Below the pieces are notes generated by a model that saw only the letters and a list, made by a program, of their open reading frames with translations, made no database searches and was not told where the DNA came from. From Chordicoccus furentiruminis (GTDB lineage Bacteria > Bacillota > Clostridia > Lachnospirales > Lachnospiraceae), in NCBI RefSeq assembly GCF_019355395.1, contig NZ_CP048829.1, positions 620,001-684,000 of the forward strand: a stretch of DNA of 64,000 nt, read 5' to 3'. Both the position numbers and the translations under genes were made by a program. Within the stretch, counting starts at the first letter, position 1; every line of letters starts with the position of its first letter. Shown here piece after piece: positions 43,418-52,380 of this stretch.

Positions 43418-44386
43418 TTACTCCACCACCGGCGTATTGTCATCAAAATTGATCCGCTCCTCCTCCACTACCAGAGGACGGTCGAGCACTCTCTGGTTGA
43501 TCGAAAGGATGTACTCGCCCAGAAGGCCGATGAAGAAGAGCTCCACGCCGCCGAGGAAGAACATGCCGATCACGAGCGGCGCCATGCCGGCCGGGAACCA
43601 GCTCCAGTGCAGCAGTTTTAAAATCAGGTACAGGATCGCCAGCACGAAGCTCACTGCCCCGATGAGAAAGCCGATGAAGGTGGCCAGTCGGAGAACGACC
43701 TTCGAGTAGGACGTAATCCCCACCATCGCCACATCGTAGAGGCTGTAGAAATTATTCTTGCTCTTTCCCGCGCGGCGCTTCGGCCGCTCATAGGGCACCG
43801 TCTGGTAATCATAGCCGAATTCGGCGATCATGCCGCGAAGGTAAGGCATCGGGTCGTGAATCTTCCGGACCACATCCACGAACGCCTTGTCATAGAGACC
43901 GAAGCCCGTGAAATTCTCGATGTGGCCGATGTCCGTGATCTTCCGCAGCAGACGGTAGTAACAGCGGCGCACCCAAGCCATGAACCGCCCCTCGTCAGTC
44001 TTCGACTTGATGCCGATGACGATCTTATGCCCCTTCTCCCACTCGTGAACCAGCGTCGGAATCAGCTCCGGCGGATCCTGGAAATCCGCGTTCAGCCGAA
44101 CCACGCAGTCGCCGTATGCCTGACGGAGTCCGTGCACCGGGGAGCGCATCTGGCCGAAGTTTCTCGCGTTGAAGATGGCCCTGACATGGCGGTCCTTCTC
44201 ACAGATTGAGCGGAGGATCGCCCGGGTGCGGTCCTTCGAATGATTATCGATGTAGATGATCTCATAGTCGTACGCCGGCAGCTGCTCCGTGAACACCTTC
44301 GTCAGCGTATCCGTCATCGGTCCCACGTTGTCTTCCTCATTGTAGGTCGGGATCACCACGGAAATCCGTTTTTTCTTCTCTTCCAT
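43418..44386 (-). CDS. DPM1/GtrB-type GT2, polyprenyl-phosphate sugar synthase
   Basis: A 322-residue enzyme with an N-terminal GT-A domain (ISVVIPTYNEEDNVGPM, IYIDNHSKDRT, VRLNADFQDPPELIPTL) and two C-terminal membrane helices (about 225-290: VLRLATFIGFLIGAVSFVLAI and PLVIGMFFLGGVELFFIGLLGEY). This layout is that of GtrB, ArnC and DPM1, which load a sugar onto undecaprenyl phosphate for GT-C enzymes. The DQDLQDP-type motif is here NADFQDP, typical of the group. It is the last gene of the five-gene unit beginning at the second CapK gene and faces the GT-C/YfhO pair. Confidence 0.92.
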   Translation of the reverse strand: MEEKKKRISVVIPTYNEEDNVGPMTDTLTKVFTEQLPAYDYEIIYIDNHSKDRTRAILRSICEKDRHVRAIFNARNFGQMRSPVHGLRQAYGDCVVRLNADFQDPPELIPTLVHEWEKGHKIVIGIKSKTDEGRFMAWVRRCYYRLLRKITDIGHIENFTGFGLYDKAFVDVVRKIHDPMPYLRGMIAEFGYDYQTVPYERPKRRAGKSKNNFYSLYDVAMVGITSYSKVVLRLATFIGFLIGAVSFVLAILYLILKLLHWSWFPAGMAPLVIGMFFLGGVELFFIGLLGEYILSINQRVLDRPLVVEEERINFDDNTPVVE

Positions 44387-44398
44387 CTTCTCCCCTGT

Positions 44399-46246
44399 CT
44401 ATCTGCGCCGCTCGTTCTCCGTCAGCGGCACCTCCACGTTCTCCGCCAGCTCCTCCCGCGGAAGGAACGGCGCCATATCCTCGATGGGCGAGGACACCAT
44501 CCGGCCGTCAGGAAGCTTCCGGGACGCGATCTTCGGCTCCGTCTTCTGAAGCGGCGAAACTTCAACCTCGATCAGCGCCGGCGCCTCCAGCTCCAGCGCG
44601 CTCCGCAAATCCGCCGATATCGTCTCGTTTCGCACGCACCGGGCAAAGCGGAATCCGAACAGGGATGCCAGCCCCGCGGGATCCGGGAATCCGAGATCGC
44701 CGCTTTCCGGTCCGATCCCGATCAGCGGGTCACGGAAATACGCGTGCTGTGTCTGACGGATCGAGTGATAGCCTCCGTTGCAGATCAGGAAAATCCGCAC
44801 GGGCAGACGGTTCGTCGCGATGGTCTGCATTTCCTGAAGATTCATCATCAGAGATCCTTCTCCGGTGACCAGCGTCACCTCTCCGCCATCCGTGGCGCGG
44901 ACAAGCCCGATGGCAGCCGGCAGTCCATAGCCCATCGAGGCTGTGGCGGAATTGGTGATAAACCGCTGTCCCTCCTTCACACGGAAGACCTGCGTTCCGG
45001 CCACCCGCGACGTTCCGCAGGAAGCCAGCACCATCGCGCCTTCCGGAAGCTGATCGGACAGCGCGTCGTAGAACCGGTAAATATTGGCGAGTCCGTCCGG
45101 CTGAGGGCCGCGCTCCGCCTCCGTCACCATCGGATAGCGCCGTTTCCTCTCCATGCAGCGGCGGAGCCAGGGCTGCGCCTTTGCGCAGAAGGGACGGGAC
45201 GGCGAGGCGCCCTCCTCCTCGAGCGTCTCCGTCAGGCGAAGGATCAGCTCCTTCGCGTCCCCGATCACCGGGAGATCGACGCGGACATTCGGCTTCTTCA
45301 GTTCGTTCGGGTCCAGCTCGTTCAGAATCACAAAGGCGCCCCGCGCCCATTCCGTGTAATCAAAGCCGGTCTGAAGAAAGCTCAGACGGCTTCCGATGGA
45401 AAGATAAAGATCGCATCCGGCGACCGCGAAATTGCCGGACCGGCTTCCCGTCATGCCGGTGCGGCCGGCGAACAGCGGATGGTCTTCCGGCATCAGATCG
45501 ACGGAGGACATGCCGCCGAGCGTCGGGATTCCGAGAAGCTCCGCGAGACGGCGGAACTCCCGCGCGGCCCCAGCCGAACGGACGCCGAAGCCGCCGAACA
45601 GAACCGGCCGCTCCGCCTCTCTGAGCTTTCTTATGATCTCCGCCACAGCCGCATCGCTGACCGGGGGAACCTGCTCATCCGGATCCTCCGCCGGATCATA
45701 GCCTTTCAGAGAAGCCGGATCAATCTCCGCCGCCTGCACGTCAAGCGGCACATCCAGCCAGACCGGCCCTCTGCGGCGGCTCATCATCAGATAAAGCGCC
45801 CGCTCGGCGCAGTACCGGACGTCCTCCGGACGCGTAATCATGACCGCGTACTTCGTCATCGCCTCCGCGCTCCGGGTGATGTCGAATTCCTGGATCCCCA
45901 TGGACCGGAGCGGAAGTCCCGTGCTGCGCACGGTCGTCTCGTAGCGTGCCTGGCCGGAGATGATCAGCTGCGGGATCGACTCCATGTAGGCGCAGAGCAC
46001 GCCGGTCATCGCGTTGGTCGCGCCCGGACCGGAGGTCACCAGCACGCAGGCCGGCCTCATCTCCGCTCTCGCGTAGGCCTCCGCCGCCATCGCGGCCGCC
46101 TGCTCATTGTGATGATAGGTGCAGCGCATCCTCGGACTGTGTCCGAAGGAATCGTCCAGATGCATCGCCCCGCCGCCGGTCACGAGGAAAACGTCCCGGA
46201 TCCCCGCCTCCGCGGCCTTCTCAACCAGATAATCAGATACTTTCAT
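44399..46246 (-). CDS. Thiamine-diphosphate enzyme of the acetolactate-synthase type
   Basis: A 615-residue three-domain ThDP enzyme. The PYR domain has the catalytic Glu in HHNEQAAAMAAEAYARA; the middle domain and the PP domain follow. The cofactor metal motif reads GEGSLMMNLQEMQTI where most relatives have GDG, and the following Asn is in FLICNGGY. Acetolactate synthase itself is unlikely: no small subunit or ilv genes are near. In polysaccharide clusters such enzymes can attach a two-carbon branch to a sugar (as YerE does) or make a side-chain acid. It follows CapK1 by seven bases and precedes the GT2 by 12. Substrate unknown. Confidence 0.85.
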   Translation of the reverse strand: MKVSDYLVEKAAEAGIRDVFLVTGGGAMHLDDSFGHSPRMRCTYHHNEQAAAMAAEAYARAEMRPACVLVTSGPGATNAMTGVLCAYMESIPQLIISGQARYETTVRSTGLPLRSMGIQEFDITRSAEAMTKYAVMITRPEDVRYCAERALYLMMSRRRGPVWLDVPLDVQAAEIDPASLKGYDPAEDPDEQVPPVSDAAVAEIIRKLREAERPVLFGGFGVRSAGAAREFRRLAELLGIPTLGGMSSVDLMPEDHPLFAGRTGMTGSRSGNFAVAGCDLYLSIGSRLSFLQTGFDYTEWARGAFVILNELDPNELKKPNVRVDLPVIGDAKELILRLTETLEEEGASPSRPFCAKAQPWLRRCMERKRRYPMVTEAERGPQPDGLANIYRFYDALSDQLPEGAMVLASCGTSRVAGTQVFRVKEGQRFITNSATASMGYGLPAAIGLVRATDGGEVTLVTGEGSLMMNLQEMQTIATNRLPVRIFLICNGGYHSIRQTQHAYFRDPLIGIGPESGDLGFPDPAGLASLFGFRFARCVRNETISADLRSALELEAPALIEVEVSPLQKTEPKIASRKLPDGRMVSSPIEDMAPFLPREELAENVEVPLTENERRR

Positions 46247-46253
46247 CTCCGCC

Positions 46254-47582
46254 TCACAGATAGTCAGGGCAGCGCTGCTCGCATACCATCGTCTTGCCGG
46301 ACTGCTGAACCGGAATCTCGTCAACGTACTCGACCTCGATCTCCGCGTCGTCCCCCAGATACTTCCGGTAGGAGGCCACGACCTCCGGCTCCTTCACCTT
46401 CGCGCCGATTTCCGCGTTGAGAAGGAGGCGGTACGAGGTGCGGGTCAGCTGAATGCAGCGGGCCTGGCGCAGCACGCCCTCGAAATTCAGCAGATTGTTC
46501 ATGAAGACATGAATCGACAGCGGCTCCCCCTTTGTGTTCCGGATCAGAGAGCCGCGACGCCCGTAGATGTCTGTGAACACTTCCCTCACCCGTCCGTCCG
46601 CGTCCGGAATCCGGTTCAGAATGCCGGTATCGCCGGTATCGTACCGGATCATCGGAAAGGCCCGGTTGTAGAAATCCGTGACGACGATCCGTCCCGGTTC
46701 GCCCTCGTCCGCCGGCTCATCCGAATCCAGCTTCAGAATCTCCACATAGAAATTGTAGAGATCCACCGTATAGCCCTTCTGCCCCGGCAGCGAAACCGCG
46801 ATGAAACCGTTCTCGTTGTTTCCGTATGAAAGCACAGGCCGGATGCCGAACAGTTCCTCCGCCTTCTCCCGTGTCGAATCCGGAAGCGCCTCGCCCATCG
46901 TGAAGATCATCTCGACGCTCCAGCCGCTGATATCGAGGGAGCTTCGCCCGATGTAATCCGTCAGTGCCGTGATCGCGCTTGAGTAGGCTACCAGCACCTG
47001 GATCCGCTCGTCGATGATCCGTTCGACGATGGCTCTCATGGCGGTGTCTCCCATATTCGAGATGTCGATCATCAGCAGGTTGTTGGTGAAGGAACGGAGG
47101 TTCGAGATCGTATTCTTTCCCCGGATCCAGGCCCGGAACTCGCCGCGCTTCATACCGAGACGGAACCCGTTCAGCTCCATCACCGCCATGAAATTCATAT
47201 TGACCCGGTCCTGCTTCCCGTCGTCCGCCAGCACGGTGAACGGCGTCCCGGTGGAGCCGCTGGTGGAAAAGCGGTGCAGCTTCTCCCGGCGGTCCCTGTA
47301 CTCATCGCTCAGCACTTCATCGAAATGCTCCACATAGTCCCGCTTCGTCATCACCGGAAAATCGCGGAGTGTCGGATGGTCCGGCAGCGACCGGTAGTAA
47401 GGCGAGCAGAGGGACGCGTAATCCATGACGGCCTGGAGGCGCCTTCTCCGATATTCCTCCGTTACCCCCCGGACGATCTCCGCCTTGTTGACGGCCAGCA
47501 TCTTCTCCAGTCTGCCGCCCTGCACGCGGTCAAGCGCGGTCCAGGCGGTCCGCCGCAGCACTTCTCCTGCCTGCTTATGCAT
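46254..47582 (-). CDS. CapK/PaaK-like adenylate-forming enzyme (copy 1)
   Basis: A 442-residue protein of the phenylacetate-CoA ligase/CapK group. The phosphate-binding loop is STSGSTGTPF; SYGNNENGF is the adenine-site motif, RYDTGDTG the ribose motif, and a C-terminal Lys in QQSGKT matches the acyl-transfer lysine. A carboxylic acid is probably activated with ATP and passed to a thiol or to a sugar. CapK-type genes are found in many capsule clusters but their substrates are mostly unknown. It is about one-third identical by eye to the second copy at 48862. No carrier-protein gene is visible nearby. Confidence 0.87.
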   Translation of the reverse strand: MHKQAGEVLRRTAWTALDRVQGGRLEKMLAVNKAEIVRGVTEEYRRRRLQAVMDYASLCSPYYRSLPDHPTLRDFPVMTKRDYVEHFDEVLSDEYRDRREKLHRFSTSGSTGTPFTVLADDGKQDRVNMNFMAVMELNGFRLGMKRGEFRAWIRGKNTISNLRSFTNNLLMIDISNMGDTAMRAIVERIIDERIQVLVAYSSAITALTDYIGRSSLDISGWSVEMIFTMGEALPDSTREKAEELFGIRPVLSYGNNENGFIAVSLPGQKGYTVDLYNFYVEILKLDSDEPADEGEPGRIVVTDFYNRAFPMIRYDTGDTGILNRIPDADGRVREVFTDIYGRRGSLIRNTKGEPLSIHVFMNNLLNFEGVLRQARCIQLTRTSYRLLLNAEIGAKVKEPEVVASYRKYLGDDAEIEVEYVDEIPVQQSGKTMVCEQRCPDYL

Positions 47583-47660
47583 GATATTCGTCTCCTTTTC
47601 TCCTGAGTATATCCGTCCGGCCGTCAGCCGGATCCGCTTCCTTCATACAGACGGCGCCCG

Positions 47661-48875
47661 TTACGCGTCTCCCGCCTCCGGATTCTTCTCCGCCCGGACC
47701 ACACCGAGCGCCAGCACCACCGCGACGCGGGCAAGATTGGCGAGCAGCACGCCGGCCGAAAAGCCCGTCAGTCCGCCGCGCTTTGTCATCACGCTGATCA
47801 GCACCAGCACCAGTCCGAGATGACAGCACTGCAGAATCAGCTGCCATATCTCGCCGGTGAACGTCAGCACCACGATGAAGAGGTAGGCCGACAGCATCGC
47901 GAGGATCTGGGACAGCGTGACAACCGTGAGAATCGGCTGTGTCCGCTCCGCCAGAGACGGATAGAACAGCCGGATAAACACCGGCGTCACCGCTTCGCAG
48001 AGCGCAAAGAATACCGCCGATACGGCCAGCCCGATTCCGGCAAACTTCATGAACCGCTTCTTCGTGATCCTGACCCGGTCCTTCGTAAGATAAGAGATCA
48101 CGATGGTGTTGACCGGCGCGATGAAGAGTACCAGCGTCTTCCCGATCAGAGACGCCGCATAGTATACCGAAACGGCCTCTCCGCCGAGCGCCGGCTTGAG
48201 AAACAGCCGGTCGATGTTGAGAGTGAGGTTCGTGACGAAATAGGACAGCACCAGAAGTCCGCCGCGCTCCATGACCAGACGGAAGCTGGCCGACCGGACC
48301 GTGACATTTCTGAAAATGCATCCGGTGGCCGCCACATAAAGGAGAGCCGCCGCTTCGCCGGCAAGAAAGATCAGATACCAGTTCCCGGTCACCCGGTACA
48401 GACAGAAGCCGGCCGCATATCCGGCCGAGCAGACCGCGTAGTAGAGGAAGTACCGCCTGTAATTGAGAGACAGGCGGTATTCCACATCACCGTAGTAGCG
48501 GAAATCCGTGAGCAGTATGAGAAGCGCCGTGAGCAGCGCCCCCGCCGCGCCTCCCAGCGAGCTGCGCGCGAACAGGAGCGCGCCCGCGATCCCGATGAGA
48601 GAATACAGGAAGACCGCCGCGCTGTAGTCTCCGTTGGTCACCGAACGGCCCCGCCGCAGCACCAGCCGGCTGTTGTTGAGAGCCTGCCCGACCGAAGGCC
48701 CGAGCGTGTTGACCAGCGCCATCAGATAGAGCATCGTGCCGTTCTGCTCCGCTCCGAGCCGCGCGGCCAGCTGCGGATAGATCAGCAGCTGAAGCACGCC
48801 GTTCAGCACGAGGGCGCCGCCGATGGTATACAGCGTGTTGCGGGCGATCTTCCCGCTGGAATCAGTTCTTTTCAT
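47661..48875 (-). CDS. Polysaccharide flippase (Wzx/MOP superfamily)
   Basis: A 404-residue membrane protein with about 12 hydrophobic segments across its whole length, starting with KIARNTLYTIGGALVLNGVLQLLIYPQLAARLG, the usual opening of Wzx-like flippases. NLTLNIDRLFLKP and YYAASLIGKTLVLFIAPVNTIVISYLTK are also typical. It would move a lipid-linked oligosaccharide across the membrane in a Wzx-dependent pathway, separate from the ABC exporter of the rfb operon. Its start overlaps the end of CapK2 by 14 bases, and a 78-base gap leads to CapK1, so it is placed between two adenylate-forming enzymes. Confidence 0.88.
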   Translation of the reverse strand: MKRTDSSGKIARNTLYTIGGALVLNGVLQLLIYPQLAARLGAEQNGTMLYLMALVNTLGPSVGQALNNSRLVLRRGRSVTNGDYSAAVFLYSLIGIAGALLFARSSLGGAAGALLTALLILLTDFRYYGDVEYRLSLNYRRYFLYYAVCSAGYAAGFCLYRVTGNWYLIFLAGEAAALLYVAATGCIFRNVTVRSASFRLVMERGGLLVLSYFVTNLTLNIDRLFLKPALGGEAVSVYYAASLIGKTLVLFIAPVNTIVISYLTKDRVRITKKRFMKFAGIGLAVSAVFFALCEAVTPVFIRLFYPSLAERTQPILTVVTLSQILAMLSAYLFIVVLTFTGEIWQLILQCCHLGLVLVLISVMTKRGGLTGFSAGVLLANLARVAVVLALGVVRAEKNPEAGDA

Positions 48876-50220
48876 GGATCAGCTCCGGACAGAGATTTTC
48901 AATGTATTTCCGTTTGCCTGATGCCAGCACGGGGATCTCGTCGACATAGGTAACCGTGATGTCGGCATCCTCTCCCAGCGCCGGCCGGATCCGCCTCAGC
49001 ATGTCCTCCGCGTTCATCCGGCTCCGGTCGCCGTTAAGCCTCAGCTCGTAGGTCTTCCTTCCGGTCTGGAGGAAGCGGTACTGACGGACGCCCTCCACAT
49101 CCCAGAAATTGTTCGTGATGACGTACGGCGTGACGGGACGCCCCTTCGTGTCGTAGAGAAGGTCGCTCCGGCGCCCGTACAGCTTCGTCAGCATGAGACG
49201 GAACCGGCCGTTCTTCATCACCTTTCTGGCAGCCGCGCTGTCGCCGTTGTCGTACCGGATCACGGGAAACGCCTCGTTCGTCAGATCCGTGAGCACGATC
49301 CGCCCCAGTTCTCCCTCGCCGGCCGGCTCGTCGCGGTCAAACTTCAGAATTTCGAAATAATAGCTCTCCGAATTGATGTAGTAGGAATCATCCGTTTCGC
49401 TCTCGATCCCCATAATCCCGTTCTCCTCGTTGGAGTAATAGGACCGGACCGGACAGCCGAACTGACGCGAAAGCTGCGCCCGCACGGGATCCGGCATCGT
49501 CTCGGAGATCGGGAGGATCGCATGCACCGAAAAACCGCTCATATCCACGCCGTGCCGCTCGATGTAACGGCTGATTTCCCCGAGCGCGGACGCGTATCCG
49601 GTCAGCACCTTCACCCTCTCGCGGCGGATCGTCTCCAGCATGCCCGCGATCGACTCGTCGGACAGCGAGGAGCTCTCCATCATGATGGTGTTTTCCGCGA
49701 ACAGCGCCAGCCGGCTTTTCTTCACGTTGTTGACCCATACACGGATGAAGGCGGTTTTCTCACCGATCCGGTAGCCGCCGAGCTGACTGAGAAAGATGCT
49801 GTCCGCCGTATTCATCAGCGCCTTTCCGCGGTTCTGAATCATGGAAAAAGGCGTACCGGTGGATCCGCTCGTCGTCATCACGCGGTTGTCCTTCGCGTCA
49901 AGGTAGGCCCTCGAACGGAATGAATCATAATGCTCCCGGAACGTATCCTTGTTGACCACCGGAAACGCGGAGAGCGGCGCGCCGCTCTCCGTATGGCGGT
50001 AGTACGGCACTGTCCGGACAGCGTGATCCAGAATGTGACGAAGCCGCCGCTCCGTCTCCTCCACGGACGTGCCTTGATGAAACGCGGCCGCGTCGCTCTC
50101 CACCCGTTTCCGCACGGCTCCGCCCCGGAGGCCGTCCAACGCAAAATAGGCGCCGTAACGCGCCTTTTCCATCAGGGTATCATGACCGGGCCACTCCCGG
50201 CCTCTCTCCTTTTCACTCAT
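48862..50220 (-). CDS. CapK/PaaK-like adenylate-forming enzyme (copy 2)
   Basis: A 452-residue paralog of the protein at 46254. Motifs are TTSGSTGTPF (phosphate loop), YYSNEENGIMGIES (adenine site), VIRYDNGDSA (ribose motif) and a C-terminal Lys in LASGKRKYIENLCPE. The internal ATG (MSEKERGREWPG) was chosen because the frame upstream crosses a hairpin. It is the first gene of the five-gene unit, 67 bases after dacA, and no separate promoter with good boxes was found there. The two copies could activate two acids or work on the same product at different stages. Confidence 0.87.
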   Translation of the reverse strand: MSEKERGREWPGHDTLMEKARYGAYFALDGLRGGAVRKRVESDAAAFHQGTSVEETERRLRHILDHAVRTVPYYRHTESGAPLSAFPVVNKDTFREHYDSFRSRAYLDAKDNRVMTTSGSTGTPFSMIQNRGKALMNTADSIFLSQLGGYRIGEKTAFIRVWVNNVKKSRLALFAENTIMMESSSLSDESIAGMLETIRRERVKVLTGYASALGEISRYIERHGVDMSGFSVHAILPISETMPDPVRAQLSRQFGCPVRSYYSNEENGIMGIESETDDSYYINSESYYFEILKFDRDEPAGEGELGRIVLTDLTNEAFPVIRYDNGDSAAARKVMKNGRFRLMLTKLYGRRSDLLYDTKGRPVTPYVITNNFWDVEGVRQYRFLQTGRKTYELRLNGDRSRMNAEDMLRRIRPALGEDADITVTYVDEIPVLASGKRKYIENLCPELIHEKN

Positions 50221-50243
50221 CTCGGACTCCCCGGCAGTACACA

Positions 50244-50264
50244 GGCGCCGCACTCGGCGGCGCC
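50244..50264 (-). terminator. Hairpin between dacA and the CapK operon
   Basis: GGCGCCGC/GCGGCGCC forms an 8-bp stem with a five-base loop. No U-run follows on the minus strand. It lies in the 67-base gap and may reduce read-through or be only structural. Confidence 0.4.
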
Positions 50265-50287
50265 CGTACATGGCTGCTGCATTGATC

Positions 50288-52084
50288 TCAGTTGCGCCGT
50301 CTTCTCAGAATCACGGTGATGATGATCGCGATGATGCCGATCAGAATCATCGAGGACAGCACCGCCATCGCGAGAAAAAGATTCCGGTCCATCACGATGC
50401 CGCTCGGCAGAACGACCTGAGCGGCCTGCTGCTTCGTGCGGTTCGCCGCGTTCATCGAGGGGGTGTTCTTCACGCCGTCGCTCACCGCCGGCTCGGCGGA
50501 TTCCGCCTCTTCAGACGAAGCCATCGTCTCGGCCGCGGAAGAGACCGCGGATTCCGCGGAGGACAGCGCCGGAACGGATGAAGGCGTCGGCGTGACGCCG
50601 TTCTTCCGGTCATAGGCGTCCTTCGTCATGACGGAGGATCCGACCTTTTTCTCTCCGAAAAGGTACTGTGTCTTCACAACCGCGCCCAGCTTCGGATCCG
50701 TCGCCTCCTGTGTCTGCCTCGTGATCCGGTCCGCGCCTGCGTCAAGCGGCAGCGTGGCGACGCCGCCCCCGGTCACGCCGTCGCCCTGGTCGACGGTCAC
50801 CTCGTGGAAATACTTGTACCCGTACCGGAAAAGATAGGCCGAATCCGCGAGGCACTTGTCGCTTCCCTGATCGTGCAGCGTCACGGCGATCAGCTCCATG
50901 CCGTCACGGTCCACCACGGAAACAAGCGTATTCAGCGCCGCGTCCGTGTAGCCGGTCTTGCCGCCGACAAAGCCGCGCGGCCCGTCGGAGGGATTCAGCA
51001 CCCAGTTGTGATGGTTCTGGAAAATCCGGGCCTCCGTCATATTGGTGGCCGGTATCGTATACTGCTTCGTGCCGATGATCTGGCGGAAGGTATCGTTCTT
51101 CAGCGCCGCCTGCGTGATCAGGCACATATCGTACGCCGTCGTCACATGATTGTCGGCCGGCATCCCGCACGCGTTGACGAAATGCGTGTGGCGGCATCCC
51201 AGTTCCGCCGCGCGCTGGTTCATCATCTCGACAAAATGATCGATGGAGCCGCCGCCGATGTACTCGCCGATCTGAGTCGCCATATCGTTGGCTGATTTCA
51301 GCATCATGCCGTACAGCATGTCCTTCAGCGTGAATACTTCTCCGGCCTGCGTGTAGAGGTTCGAGCTTCCGTCCGTCGCATAACGGGTGGCCGTCCCGGT
51401 CATCGTCACCTGCGCGTTCAGATCGCCCTTTTCCAGCGCCAGCAGACAGGTCATGATCTTGGTGACGGAAGCGGGCGGCGTCGCTGTATCCTTTCCCTTG
51501 GCGTAGAGTACGACACCGGTCTTCGCATCCATCAGGCAGGCGTAGTCCGCGTCGATGTCCTTGCCCTGCGGCCAGTCCGCGTAGCCGTTCGTCTGTACGA
51601 CGGAAGGATCGGCAATGGGGTGGTCATTCGTCCCGCTGTCCGCGGCATACGCCGCGGCGGAATCGGACTGCGATGCCGCGGACGCGGATGACGCGGCCGG
51701 CGTGGCAGCCGCCTGCGTATCCGTCTGCGTGCCGGTCTGCGTATCCGCCGTACCGGCTCCGTCATCCGTATAAGTCCGGACTGCCGTTGCGGACGCAGCC
51801 GCCGCGCCGGCGGATGAAGCATTTCCGGAGGACGCCCCCGATCCGCTGCCCGCATCGGCGTCCGTTCCGTCGACCGCCGCGTCCGTGCCGGTCTCATCGT
51901 CAGCCAGATCGGTAAAACCGTCCGTCCCGCCGTCATCCACGATCTGCGCCTCGCTGCCTGCGGCTGCCTCCGCTCCGCCGGCGCTGTCCGCCGGGATCCG
52001 CAGCGGGGCCGCGCCGACCGCCGCCGCGAGGAGCAGTGCCAGCAGCGCCGCTCTCCGCTTCATTCCTCTTTTCTCAGATTTCAT
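50288..52084 (-). CDS. dacA: D-alanyl-D-alanine carboxypeptidase (PBP5/DacA type) with long linker
   Basis: A 598-residue wall enzyme that removes the last D-Ala from stem peptides. A signal peptide (MKRRAALLALLLAAAVGAAP) follows seven extra residues. Residues about 35-165 are a Ser/Ala/Thr/Asp-rich linker. The transpeptidase-fold domain has the active-site SVTK, the SAN motif (KSANDMATQ) and KTG (VGGKTGYTD). A beta-rich domain comes next, then a Ser/Ala-rich stretch and a C-terminal membrane helix (LFLAMAVLSSMILIGIIAII) ending in Arg-rich RRRRN. The ATG at 52084 has GAGGAGG at seven bases; the next ATG at 52063 has its purine run too close. The start lies inside ptsH, overlapping by 11 bases. 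Confidence 0.93.
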   Translation of the reverse strand: MKSEKRGMKRRAALLALLLAAAVGAAPLRIPADSAGGAEAAAGSEAQIVDDGGTDGFTDLADDETGTDAAVDGTDADAGSGSGASSGNASSAGAAAASATAVRTYTDDGAGTADTQTGTQTDTQAAATPAASSASAASQSDSAAAYAADSGTNDHPIADPSVVQTNGYADWPQGKDIDADYACLMDAKTGVVLYAKGKDTATPPASVTKIMTCLLALEKGDLNAQVTMTGTATRYATDGSSNLYTQAGEVFTLKDMLYGMMLKSANDMATQIGEYIGGGSIDHFVEMMNQRAAELGCRHTHFVNACGMPADNHVTTAYDMCLITQAALKNDTFRQIIGTKQYTIPATNMTEARIFQNHHNWVLNPSDGPRGFVGGKTGYTDAALNTLVSVVDRDGMELIAVTLHDQGSDKCLADSAYLFRYGYKYFHEVTVDQGDGVTGGGVATLPLDAGADRITRQTQEATDPKLGAVVKTQYLFGEKKVGSSVMTKDAYDRKNGVTPTPSSVPALSSAESAVSSAAETMASSEEAESAEPAVSDGVKNTPSMNAANRTKQQAAQVVLPSGIVMDRNLFLAMAVLSSMILIGIIAIIITVILRRRRN

Positions 52085-52343
52085 CTCCCAGCCCCTCCTC
52101 AACCACACTGATCAGATGTTTCAGCGCTTCCTTCTCGTCTTCCCCGTTGCAGACAATCTCAATCTCGTCGCCGCACTTGACGCAGGCGCCCAGAATCGAC
52201 AGAACGCTTTTCGCGTTCGCGGTTGTGTTCTCGAACGTAAAGGTGATGGTCGACTTGTATTTCAGCGCTTCCTCACAGAACCGCGCCGCCGGCTTCAGGT
52301 GAAGACCGGATGCATTTCTCACCACTACTGTACCGCTGACCAT
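52074..52343 (-). CDS. ptsH: HPr phosphocarrier family protein
   Basis: An 89-residue protein, normal for HPr. The phospho-accepting His15 is in ASGLHLKPAA and the regulatory Ser46 is in AKSVLSILG, so it could serve both PTS phosphotransfer and CcpA/HPr-kinase control. It differs from standard HPr at the position after His15, where Ala-Arg is Leu-Lys. The start is internal to a longer frame and is the family's usual beginning. No enzyme I or PTS genes are near; instead it lies between cdaR and dacA. It may be the main HPr or a paralog such as Crh; the presence of His15 argues against Crh. Confidence 0.9.
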   Translation of the reverse strand: MVSGTVVVRNASGLHLKPAARFCEEALKYKSTITFTFENTTANAKSVLSILGACVKCGDEIEIVCNGEDEKEALKHLISVVEEGLGDEI

Positions 52344-52380
52344 GAATTTTCCTCCTTCATACACTGCGTTCCCGCCGTGT

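Noticed and set aside
44399-46246. Acetolactate synthase for branched-chain amino acids
   Set aside because: No regulatory subunit or ilv genes are near, the metal motif differs, and the gene lies in a glycan operon.
50288-52063. Alternative dacA start at 52063
   Set aside because: The purine run before it abuts the ATG, while the ATG at 52084 has GAGGAGG at seven bases.
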